64,000 nucleotides of DNA from Patagioenas fasciata (lineage: Eukaryota > Chordata > Aves > Columbiformes > Columbidae), in assembly GCF_037038585.1 (NCBI RefSeq), contig NC_092520.1, forward strand, positions 61,648,001 to 61,712,000, given 5' to 3'. Numbering within the stretch: the first letter of the stretch is position 1; each line of letters starts with the position of its first letter. The notes under the pieces were generated by a model that saw only the letters and a program-made list of their open reading frames with translations, ran no database searches and was not told the origin of the DNA. Below, piece after piece: positions 22,643-32,539 of this stretch. Both the position numbers and the translations under genes were made by a program.

Positions 22643-23288
22643 TGTTGAGGGTTTTGATTGCGGGGTGACAATAAAACCATGGCAGATGTATTGTTAACCT
22701 CCTCTCTCCCCCTTCCCCCTTCAGCCCCTCCCTCTCCTCCCTTCCCACTCAGGACAGGCGATCGGGAGGAAAAGAAGGACAGAGAGAAGAGAGTTGGAAA
22801 AATTAAAAATGTTTTACTAATGCTACTAATAAGAATAGAGAAAATAATACAAAATATACAAAATCAATCTTGAAAATCTCAGCAACTGCAAGGCTGGCAC
22901 CAGAAGTCCTGGATTGGACTCTGTAGCCAACCGGAGCTGGATTCAGTCTGTCACTAGGCCTCAGTTCACAGGGACGACTAGCAAGGTCCTCTCCTAATGT
23001 CAGCCAGAAGGAAAAGGGAAAAGGGATGAGATCCTTGTGATCTCCCACTTTTATATGAAGTATTCATGTGAATGGAATTTTATACACAGTTTATCAGTTT
23101 CTTGGTCACCTGTTTCTCATTGCCCATCTGGCGAGATGTCCATCCATGCTCATCAATAACTTCACATTCAATTGCTAGGTTTACCAAAACATGTATCTGG
23201 TTCTCCAGGAAAATGCAGCTAATATGAAGGCTTTAACTGACAGGCAAACTCACTAAAAGAGAAACTTGTTTTTAACAAAACCAGGACA
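22643..23288 (-). mobile_element. ERVL-like solo LTR, minus orientation
   Basis: Second LTR, inverted relative to the one at 21.8-22.5 kb. On the minus strand it begins TGTCCTGGTTTTGTT (complement of 23274-23288). It contains the AT-rich block seen on the + strand at 22798-22870 (AAAATGTTTTACTAATGCTA, then AAAATATACAAAATCAATC), typical of avian ERVL-type LTRs, and ends at 22643 in CA. Flanks GTCTT (22638-22642) and ATCTT (23289-23293) match at four of five bases and may be the target duplication. No internal viral sequence is present. Confidence 0.7.
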
Positions 23289-23506
23289 ATCTTCCTATCT
23301 GTTAGGCTGCCAGAAACATCTCTTCCACCATCAGTGGAAGCAGCAAGCAGTGGAAACAAGAGAAGTACACAGCCTGTTACTTTTTCCATCACTTGTTTCC
23401 TCTCTATCTTTACTTGTTCTATCCAGAATCCCTTTTTTTATAGCTTTCTTTGGCCTTGGTCTCACATTAATCACTACCACAGTCACAACAACAACAAAAG
23501 TAAATA

Positions 23507-23521
23507 AATAAATAAATAAAT
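23507..23521. repeat. (AAAT)n microsatellite
   Basis: Short run of AAAT units just after the LTR at 22.6-23.3 kb, preceded by CAACAACAAC. Confidence 0.8.
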
Positions 23522-23629
23522 AGAATAACCAAGAGTTTTTAAAGAAAAGTAGCTAATTTGGATTATCTTCCTTGTTCATTTTTGGTGGACAACCGCAGAC
23601 AATCATCATCATGATCCCGGTTTTTAGGG

Positions 23630-23760
23630 AGCCTGATGGTACCGCCGGCCTGTCCCCGCCAGAGGGCAGCAGCGCACAGACGCCGAACGGCTGCGTGTCC
23701 TGGACATTGTCATCTGGGTACGAAACGAGCTGGTAGTAAAAATCCTTTCCCCTTTAAACT
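23630..23760 (+). promoter_or_regulatory. CpG-dense patch with candidate CTCF site
   Basis: A GC-rich patch (CpGs concentrated at about 23632-23728) with roughly a dozen CpGs in an otherwise CpG-poor desert. CCGCCAGAGGGCAG at 23656-23669 fits the CTCF core CCASYAGRKGGCRS at 13 of 14 positions (G instead of A at the third). No coding frame or LTR signature is seen. Maintained CpGs suggest an unmethylated, possibly bound element such as an insulator or enhancer. Binding is inferred from the motif only. Confidence 0.5.
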
Positions 23761-25260
23761 CACTGCATTGCTTCTTGCATTGTAAGTCAAAAAATAGAAA
23801 AATGAAAGGGTAAAAAGAAAAAGGAAAAGATAAAAAGAAAGAAAAAGCTCCTGGAACACTGATGCCAATGAAGTTGTTGTTTATGCCTGTGAATTAGTAC
23901 AGAGCAGAGCCACTTGTAAACTCAGAGAAGAGCACTTCTCTTTTACTATCTGCCTTTTGTAATTATGCTGATATAATAATTAATTAAATATGGTTCTATA
24001 TAAAATCTGAAGTATTGGCACATTATTATAATTTTCCACAGCCTTCCAAGTGCTACACTGTTACAGTTGTGCCAAATAAATTAATGAAGAACTGCTAGAG
24101 TCAGGTGCTGGTACACATACTAGGAAGAGTTGAAAGGAGATCTGTGTAAGGGGAAGGTGAACAAAACTACACAAGATTAACTCGATGTTTTCATCTGAGT
24201 AGCTGGTTTTGCTTATGTAAAGTTATGTAGTTGTTTTCAGGTCTGACTCTTAAAATTCACATCTAAATGCATACACCCAACCATGACTGTTGAAGCACTG
24301 TTATTTGGATGCTAATTTGAATGGAGAAAGACTATACATGCATTGACTTTGAACTGAACTAAGTGCAGTTACTCTGTTCATGAGTCTTTTGCAGGGTGTT
24401 TGCACCTTTTGTATTAAGCTACTTTGAGTGGCTGCTGAATTGCAGGTCAGGAAATGGAAGATGCTAAGGCTGGATCTTGACAGCCTGAAAGAACCTCACA
24501 GTCAGCTGCTGTGGCTCTGGTGCCCTGTGGCTGGTGCTGCTCAGACCATCACTCATCACTAACACAAAATAGCAAACTGCTCTCTCTCTTTTGTTATTGC
24601 TGTTTTGTTTTGTTGTTGCAATAGTCTTCTGTCAACCAGGTGAGCATGAAGTGACTTGGCTTGTAAAATCTGTGGGAAGAGGATTTCTCCTGTGCTTGAT
24701 GCACATGCCTAAGCTTGATGCTTAATATGTGAATGGTGTGCCATAACGTCTATACTCTGTGCCTAGCAATATTTAAAAATCAGATAGCATCTACTGCACA
24801 TTACTAAACATAATTGCATTTTCTATTCTATATCATGCCATATATAACAAGAGGCCAAGAGCCTCCCTCCATCTCTGTCTTTGTTTCAGGCTGCACGAAG
24901 GTAACTGATTAATAAACTTCTGTATATGCACAGTTCTAGAAGGCTAATGATTTATTAAAGCCAAACACTGAATCTTTCCACTGTATCTTACTGTGATTTC
25001 TACAGTTATTCATTCAAAGGTGATCCAGAATGTCTGTTGTCTCTGGCTATGGTGTAACAGACCATCCTAGGAGGAATAAATCACAGGAGACACTGTAATA
25101 TTCGGTGCTATAGACAGTTCCTGAATTTAAAGCATATACATCAATTACACTGGAAGTAGAATACTCTTCTAAAACAAGTTTCCAAAAACACCACAACTCT
25201 AAGGGTTGTTTTCCCAACAAAAAATACTCAGATACTCCAGGGGAAAAAGCTGTTCAACTC
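23761..25260. other. Intergenic, no gene recognised
   Basis: AT-rich sequence with an A/G-rich stretch at 23788-23850. No coding family, RNA gene or complete repeat recognised. Confidence 0.5.
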
Positions 25261-25269
25261 AGGTACTTT

Positions 25270-26000
25270 AAATAAAGTCAGAATCAGAGCAATTTAGTGG
25301 TTTATTAAAACCCTATAATAAACTAGACAACTTTTTTTATTTTTCTTTCTGGATCAATATTAACAATGCAGCACACAACTTACAGTAGCAGACACTTACA
25401 AAATGTCATCTCTTATCTTCAGATTTCTAGATACCATTTACAACTCATCCCAAGGAGTTCTAATCCTCCTCTCAGTGACAGTCCCCACCAACCATGGGGG
25501 CCACAAGGTCACCCCCCACCCCAGGAGTGGCTCCCCCTTGCCCACACCCATTTGGTGGGGCAGGTGGGTGCCCTGGTGTTGTGCAGTTCCCCATGCTTCA
25601 CCCTGCACCTCTGACCCACCCACCGGTGACAGAGCTGATGTGAGTGTCCCTGCGCCCCAGTGGGAGGGTTGACCTGCTACCCCTCTCTAGCTCCGCCACC
25701 CCCTACCCCCAACTTTCCCACCTCCCCATACAAATTTTCATGGTTCTTCTATATATACCATTTTGCAAACTGACTGCTGCTGTGTCAAAAATCTCTGGAG
25801 GTTGCTGGTTGCTTTTTGATTTGGCTGATGACTGTTTTCCTCTTTAACACAACTGGACAGATTTGGATGTTGTTTCACTCCTCCCTGTCCCCCCACCTCC
25901 CCATGGTTGACATTTACTCTCTTGTTATATCAGCTGCTGTTACCCAGGCCATTTTGCAAAGAGGGGAAACATGCAAGAACTCTCAACTACTTGTACAGTA
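25270..26000 (-). mobile_element. Possible LTR, minus orientation
   Basis: Suggested by composition and signals only: a TTTATTAAAA at 25302-25311 (a TTTTAATAAA polyadenylation-like signal on the minus strand), a C-rich middle (25485-25740) and a TATATATA at 25751-25758. No terminal TG/CA pair or target duplication was found. The short + strand frames at 25366-25672 overlap each other in different frames and are unlikely to be genes. Confidence 0.25.
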
Positions 26001-26084
26001 GTTTACATATGAAAATTAGTTTGAGTCTCTCCATAATTCTAAATACTGGACTAGTTTGACTGATGCAATAGCTTCTCTCCTTTT

Positions 26085-26145
26085 CTTTATCTTTTTGTTT
26101 TGTTTTTGTTTTTTGTTTGTTTTGGTTTGGTTTTCAGTTAATTTT
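26085..26145. repeat. T/G-rich low-complexity tract
   Basis: Irregular TTTTG/GTTT units over about 60 bases. Confidence 0.8.
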
Positions 26146-26960
26146 ATTCATGTATTTTTTCTGGACAAACTCACAAATCCCAGTCATGTCAGACATGCAT
26201 GAATAGTTATGGTATTGCTTTACTGTGACTTTGCAGATTAACAGGGCCTTTTCTTCTTCTTAACAAGAAAGGTACAGGTCCCAGGTACGGCTTGGTGATA
26301 TCATCAGCAGTGGCACTGGTGAGTTCTGCCTCTGTGCCTGTCTAGTCAAACCTGCTATAGAAGGTAACACCCTCTTCTTCAGTCCTGCTACAGAATCCTT
26401 TCACCTGCGAAATCAAGACTCCAGCTGTATCCCACTCAGTTGGGCTGTCATGCATTTACTCAAACCACAGGCTCAAATCTAACTTCAACTACTCCCTCGA
26501 TCAGTTGCGAAGAACTTTCCTGGGATCAGACTAGGATCAGTGCCTCCATAGGCCATTAGGAACTGCACCTGCATGCTCTCTGAACTGGCTGTGTTAACTC
26601 AAAAAGCACTTTTCATGACCTCCTGTGTACAAAGGTCCACAAGCATCATGGAAACTGAACATGAGGCCAAGGTACAGAAAGCCACCAAAAGTACTATTCA
26701 GATGAAATGCAAGTAATTTCAGTCACAGTCAACGATTTATCTCAACTCCACATAAATATTTAGGCAGCCTGAACAATAACAGTGTCTGTAGGCTTTCAAA
26801 TCCCCATGGGTAAAGCTCTTTCGTATCAAACGTTCTGCCAATGCACATACTCCAGAGCAGCTAAACGGCATGTTCAGTACTTATCTCAACCTTAAATCTG
26901 TTTGACATTCATAAACTAGTCACCCCTATTGATGAAAGCCCAGAGCATGACACAGTTTCA
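26146..26960. other. Intergenic, no gene recognised
   Basis: Mid-GC unique-looking sequence; no gene or repeat family recognised. Confidence 0.4.
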
Positions 26961-26989
26961 TTCCAAAACCTGGCCACAAGAAGAGGAAG

Positions 26990-27150
26990 TGGTGGCCTGA
27001 CCTTATATACAATAGCTTGATGGTTAGTGCATTTGCTGAAGAAGTAGGGCACCTGGAGTTCAGTGCTCTTAAGCCTGGGAAGGGAATCAGATGTGTACCT
27101 CAGGTCTTCTCTCTCATCATACCTGCTCTGCATGGAAAGAGCAAGACAGT
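26990..27150 (+). mobile_element. Possible tRNA-derived SINE relic
   Basis: TAGCTTGATGG at 27013-27023 fits the RNA polymerase III A box TRGCNNAGYGG at 9 of 11 positions, followed by TTAGTGC as in tRNA-type SINEs. About 35 bases on, GGAGTTCAGTGC (27055-27066) is a weak B box. No poly(A) or target duplication is visible. It is too diverged to be a functional tRNA. Chance similarity is a real alternative. Confidence 0.35.
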
Positions 27151-27888
27151 CCCTCAGGGTTGAAGGAAGGATTTAGCTGTGGATGTGCGGACAGAGGTTG
27201 AGATGGTGAAACTCAGTCTTACTTGAACAGCTAAGTCAATCATATAGAGACATGCTGAAGTCCTGGTTAATACTTCCCAATTTTATGGTAATGCCTATGG
27301 GCAAGATTAACTTTTACTGCCGGCTGCTGTGAACCCCACTGCGCTGTGCCTACCTGAGTCTATCGGTGTTTTATGGAGATGCTGAATTTCTTTTAGATGC
27401 AGTTAGTGAGGTTGTAAGATACTTTCAGTATGATTTGCTTTATCTTTCAACGTTAGAATAAAAATATTTCATATAATTTCTTAATTCAGGCAAAGTAAAA
27501 TTCAGGGAGATGCTTATTTCAAGGAAATTCACAGACTTCTCATTGTCCAAATGCTTGAACTTGTAAAGCTACCACTGCCTAGCAGCTAAACTAAGGAGAA
27601 GAAATGAAGAGAGCATGTTTGCATTCTATATATAAGAAATAACTCTTATCTGGTAGTGGAGACATTTGGTTGTCATTGGGAATGACAAATTCTTAACTAA
27701 GTTTGCACTTGTGATGGGCTTGGCTTCTTTCAAAAACTGATCTCGTTGTCTTTGGATAGTAAACCATCAGAGGAAGAATATTTTCCAGTAAAACCAGTTT
27801 GATGTAAATTCCAGAAATCCTTTTCACTGTAACTGTATTTTTATTGCTCTGTTTAGCGTAGGTATCCACACATTCACATTCAGACATT

Positions 27889-28285
27889 GAATCATAGAAT
27901 CATTTAGGTTGGAAAAGACCCTTAAAATCATTGAGTCCAAATGTAAACCTGACACTGCCAAGTCCACCACTAAATCATGCCCCTAAGCACCACATCTACA
28001 CATCTTTCAAACACCTCCAGGGTTGATGACTCAACCACTTCCCTGGGCAGCATGTTCCACTGCTTCACAACCCTTTTGGTGAACAATTTTTTCCTAATAT
28101 TGAACCTAAATGTCCACTGGTGCAACTTGAGGCTGTTTCCTCTTGTCCTATCAACTGTTATTTGAGAGATGAGACCAACCTCCTCCATGCTACAACCTCC
28201 TTTCAGGTGGTTGCAGAGAGCGATAAGGTCTCCCCTCAGCCTCCTTTTCTCCAGGCTGAGCAACCCCACCCCATGCCAGTCTCCT
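27889..28285 (-). mobile_element. CR1 LINE 3' fragment
   Basis: Minus-strand CR1: on the + strand it starts GAATCATAGAATCATTTAGG, then TTGGAAAAGACCCTTAAAATC, and later CCCTGGGCAGCATGTTCCA. The minus translation (27970-28270) holds CR1 ORF2 C-terminal words [16 protein letters not shown] and [19 protein letters not shown]. The open frame continues upstream to 28527 beyond the CR1 homology, so the 185-residue frame is not a real gene. The subfamily differs from the neighbours (CACCACTAAATCATGCCCC block). Confidence 0.92.
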
Positions 28286-28289
28286 GTTT

Positions 28290-29130
28290 TTTTTCTTGTT
28301 TTCCTGGGGTTTTTTTTAGTGTATTTAATGCATTGCTTCACAGCAATCAAAAATTCCATCTTAAAGCCTACTTGGAAAGCTGCACTTGTCATCTCATTGA
28401 CAGATGCACTGTCACAGACCTCTCTCTTAGGCAACAGCCCAACGTCTGTCCTACCCATCCAAAGAAGGTAATAAGGAAACTGTAAGACAAAAAGAAAATG
28501 AACATTTATCAGGAGGGTTGTAAACAAAGATGAACAAGAGATTAGGGTGGCAGATATATCTTGACTAAGAAATATAAGTTACTTTATAGATAAATTAATG
28601 ACATTTCCTCAAGTCCCTGTCAGGTTTATGAAGGATAAGACAGGTCTTCCTGGAGCTGTATGTCTGAGATTTTCTAATAGTTGTGTTATCCAGAAAAATC
28701 AGTTCCTGTAGGAAAATGAGAAAGACTCAATGTGGAATGAGTTTGTGAGAATTAACAAATTCGTTGGAATGGTCCCCTTTTTCTGTGAAACAGAAAAAAA
28801 CCCACGACTGTATGGGTTTCATAAATGAATTATCTAATGAAGCATCATTATTTCTGGAGTTTCACCTGTATTTAGTGTATTACAATCACATTGCCTCAGA
28901 TGCTGCCCTGTATTGTGCCTGCTCAGAATGAGGTTACATCCAGAAAACAGTTGAGGATGACAAGACACACATAAATGCAAAGGAAGAACAGTGAAAATAT
29001 CAATATAATGTGGTGCAGAAAGATATGGAAAGAAGCATCTCTCCCTCAGTTTCTGGTCCTACTTGTTTCTCTTTTTGGTAACACTTTCTAGATGTGGAAA
29101 TATATTTATCCCTGATGTGTGCACATACAC
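28290..29130. other. Intergenic, no gene recognised
   Basis: No recognised feature apart from short T-runs next to the CR1 at about 28289-28318. Confidence 0.45.
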
Positions 29131-29770
29131 AGGCATGTCACAAGAAGAGCCAGAGGCCATGAACGCATTTGCAAAGAGCAAGTTTTATTTTAGTTACCTC
29201 TCTACTAGGGGATCTCCGAAGCAGCACCTTTGCTCCCAGGTAATGGTGACACCAGTGGGGATGCAGGCAGTTCAGCCCTGCTGGAAGATCTCCAGGCCCC
29301 CTGACCTCACCTGCATTTCAAGGTTTCAGGCAGGCACAGCCTCCCGTTCTTTCTCAAAACAAAGCAGAAATCTCATACACAGTGATAAGGTGCCTAGAGT
29401 TTCTCACAGGCCTCTGTTATCTAACACAGAGGTTCTACTCATCGAGCACACAAGGTCTGTAAAACAATTAGTGTGATCTATGTACTTTTTCTACAGACAG
29501 GTACAAGTCACTTGAGCGTATTTACATTTAACTAACCTCCTCGCCAAATCTTCCGCTATATCCCCATACACCTGCTGCTACAGGTGTTACACATTAGTCA
29601 GGCCCTTGAGGTTCACATGGGTCCACAGTTAGCTGATCTTTTCCCCTCTGGTTTTACCCCAGGTAAACTCAGACCTTCCAAAGCTCATCACACTTTTCTA
29701 GGTACTTTCCAGTCTGGTCTGATTCACTCAGAATCTGCCCTGAGTTAGATGTTTGTCTTCAAAAGTATTT
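29130..29770 (-). mobile_element. Possible LTR, minus orientation
   Basis: Mid-GC block unlike its AT-rich surroundings, with AAGTTTTATTTTAG at 29180-29193 (an AATAAAACTT polyadenylation-like signal on the minus strand). The 137-residue + frame at 29063-29476 spans it without family resemblance. No termini or target duplication found, so this rests on composition and one signal. Confidence 0.25.
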
Positions 29771-31057
29771 GGAGAGAGGATGGCTATGGAGAAGGGATAA
29801 GCCCTGGCTTGCCTGGGAAGATCAATTTTGTGCAGGTAACATAGTCAATGAAGTGAGAAGACATGCCTAAGCCAGTAAGTGAAAATATGTGGTCAGCACT
29901 GACATATAAAACAAGAAAGACTGGCCTGTAAACAACATCTTTAACTCTCTAGGAATTTTTACAATATGTCTGTAGGGCAGAGTTCATTTATGTCTGGTAT
30001 GTTGTGGGAATTACATTATTACTGGATTTCCAGTGTGCTTTTTGGCTTCAAGTTCATATTCCACTCCACTGAGAAGTGACAAACAGTGGATACCATCTAG
30101 TCAAGATGTTAGCAGTCCACATGGAATGGGATTGCTCGTCTCAGTCCAGCCCTTCACCTATCTCCACAGCTGGCAGCCTCTGGCAAATGTCAAAGGCCAA
30201 ACACAGACTGGTACTCAGAAAATGAGATATCTTTCCATTCCTGAATAAGATCTTGTCATATCAGTGTAAGCTATACCACCAGGTGAGCATGAGAAATATT
30301 TGATGTCTCATATTGTCTCTTCTATTACTTCAATTTACAGTACTTCAGCTAAACATAAACAGTAACTTCCCTTATTACAAACCCTATAGTAACAATGTTG
30401 ATTCCCACATGTCCTTTTAAAAGTGATTTATGACAGAACAATATGAGGGAACAGATAAGTATCCTGCCCCTAGGTTCAACTGCCATCTAATAATCACAGT
30501 CAATATACCCTTGTTTTAATATTCCACATCATGTTCAAAACAGAGTGCTTTCCTGTAAGTCACATGCAGACCATGCAGGATTAAATGAGGCTTCTAGTGT
30601 GATACATATAACAACCTCTTAAATGATTAGGACGCCTGTTGATATTAATATCGAAGCATGCATGGAAACAAGTGTGCCACATTTGTATATATGTACACAA
30701 ATATTCAGAGGATTAGAGAAATTGCTCAAATGGATAGAATGGCATTTAACACAAACATGTCTAGAAGCTAAGCAGAATGGACATAATATACACAGAGCTG
30801 ATTCCTTAGACAGCTTTTTTTCAGTATAAATGTCTCTATACGAGGAGGTCATTTGCTGACATTTAAAATTTCTGTTCAGTATATACCTTTGTTTGGGATC
30901 TGCTTCTAATTCATAGCCATTTTCATGCAGGTGAAAGTAACTAAATTTAATAGACAGCACCCTTGCTTTGTAGCTGCCCTGGATTTAGAGCCACAAGGAG
31001 AAGAAATTAAACTCTGGCAGCCAAGAATTCAAACTGAAGTTATACAGTGATTTTTTT

Positions 31058-31075
31058 GTTGTTGTTGTTGTTGTT
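31058..31075. repeat. (GTT)n microsatellite
   Basis: Six GTT units after a T-run. Confidence 0.85.
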
Positions 31076-31181
31076 AAAGGAAATTTTCTCTGTAAATGGA
31101 CTTGGACTGTCAGATCTGATTGGATTCAAAGAAGCTATAAACATTTCCTTCTTTAAGAAATCTTTTCTTGAAGTAAAATTT

Positions 31182-31202
31182 AAAAAAAAAAAAAAAAAAA
31201 AA
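31182..31202 (+). repeat. Poly(A) run, 21 bases
   Basis: Uninterrupted A-run. It could be the tail of a retrocopy, but I recognise nothing upstream of it. Confidence 0.85.
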
Positions 31203-32010
31203 GGGGTTTCCCCTGAAATGAAGATAAATTTTGAACATTTAGGATATTTTCAATCCTTCTGAACCAACTTCCAGAAAAAGAGTTTGTTCTTCTCGGCAGA
31301 GTGCTGAACAGAAAATTGAAGCGTGAAAGGAAGGCACCTGCATGTCTGTTTATTTGCTGGCAGGTCAGCTCACCAGCAGCCTAGGATATAGATTCATTAG
31401 AGGAAGGAATTTCTTTGCACTAAAAGATACTAGAAGTGTTGTTTAAAGCTGTCAGGGTTTTTCAGACCAGCAAGATGAACAAATTATTATTTTACTTTTG
31501 TGATTTTACCAGAATGCCATAATCAGTGCCAAACAGCATTCTACCTTTTTAAAAATATTTTTAGGAGTTTCCTATAAAAGATCACAAAAGATTCAGTTGA
31601 AAAAGATCTGCTTCCAATGCAGCCGTTATTCAGAAAAGCAAACTGATAATTCAGTTAATACTAACAGGGAGGTAAAATTGTCCTAATCTTCACCAAGTCT
31701 TGGAGATATTTGTAATTATTGTTGTGCATGTATTTTGCGGTACATGCTTTTCTATTCTGAGGGAATAAATGCTCTTGTCTCTTTACAGGGACACACTCAT
31801 GGTCCATGACCTGTGGATCAGACTTCATAAACTGATAGTCCTCAGTTAAGGAGAAGCTACTTTGGTCCAGGAAAGCACCTGGCATAAGGTCACTTACTGG
31901 GAAAATGTATTATTATATCACTGGCCACTGTGAGGTAGCTGGAGGCAGACATGTTGGAAATGGCAAGCTCTACATGCCTGATATGAGTGCCTGAGCAGTG
32001 GTGACCAGCC

Positions 32011-32017
32011 TATAAAA
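32011..32017 (+). promoter_or_regulatory. TATA box upstream of the actin-like pseudogene
   Basis: TATAAAA followed by GGGG, 59 bases before the position of the lost start codon at 32076. That spacing would suit a short 5'UTR of an intronless gene. TATAAAA also arises by chance in AT-rich DNA, though here the surroundings are GC-richer than the desert average. Confidence 0.4.
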
Positions 32018-32075
32018 GGGGAAAAGGCAAACAGTGCCAAGGAGCTGCTCTGGGGAGCCATCAACTCTGTGAAGA

Positions 32076-32535
32076 AGGTTTGACCCCAATATTTTGGTTG
32101 TTCCAGCTGTGATATTTGACAACGGGTCTGGGTTATTGAAGGCAGGTATCACAGGTGACAGTGGCCCAATGTCTGTTCTTACAGCAATTGTTGGTCACTC
32201 AAAAGTCAAACCTACTGAGAACTGGACACAAAGAATATCACACTGGAGAAGAAACTCTGTCTGAAAGAGAGATCATGTCTTTGAATTATCCACTTGACTG
32301 TGAGCATAGTTGCCTGCCAGGATGATATGGAAAGGATCTAGAAACACGTCTATGAGTATGAGCTGAGAATCAAAGCCAGTGAAAAAATACTTGATTTATA
32401 GTAAGTGATTTTATAGCTTACTAAAGAAAGGTTCCTTGTGCATTGGGTTGAAGGAACACTCCTTGTTCAGAGCATTTTTGCTATCCAAGATGTTTGTTTT
32501 AATTCTAGAAATGCGTTGATCCCTGCTAGAACTGA
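32076..32535 (+). pseudogene. Actin-related protein T (ACTRT)-like pseudogene, N-terminal part
   Basis: The translation from 32079 reads FDPNILVVPAVIFDNGSG, then LLKAGITGD and IVGHSK. This fits the start of ACTRT-type actin-like proteins, including the nucleotide-binding loop DNGSG. After a frameshift near 32226-32230 comes EYHTGEETLSEREIM and NYPLD. After a second near 32315-32321 comes DDMERI, stop, KHVYEYEL, matching the WDDMEKLWKH region. The TAG at 32339-32341 replaces the conserved tryptophan codon. A weaker match continues in the same frame at 32417-32535 (LTKERFLVHW, later QSIF). The start codon position holds AGG, and further stops lie near 32399-32416. No introns interrupt the match, as in the intronless mammalian ACTRT1/2. 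The C-terminal half is not recognisable. It might be a decayed retrocopy or a once-working single-exon gene. Confidence 0.8.
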
Positions 32536-32539
32536 AAAC

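Larger units (their letters stand above)
29775..31970. other. Intergenic, no gene recognised
   Basis: AT-rich sequence with a (GTT)n run at about 31058-31075 and an A-run of 21 at 31182-31202. No coding family recognised; the 113-residue minus frame at 30619-30960 has an overlapping frame on the other strand and no recognisable motif. Confidence 0.5.

Noticed and set aside
27970..28527. 185-residue minus-strand open frame
   Set aside because: Its C-terminal part is CR1 ORF2 and the N-terminal part is unrelated flank, so it is a chance fusion frame.
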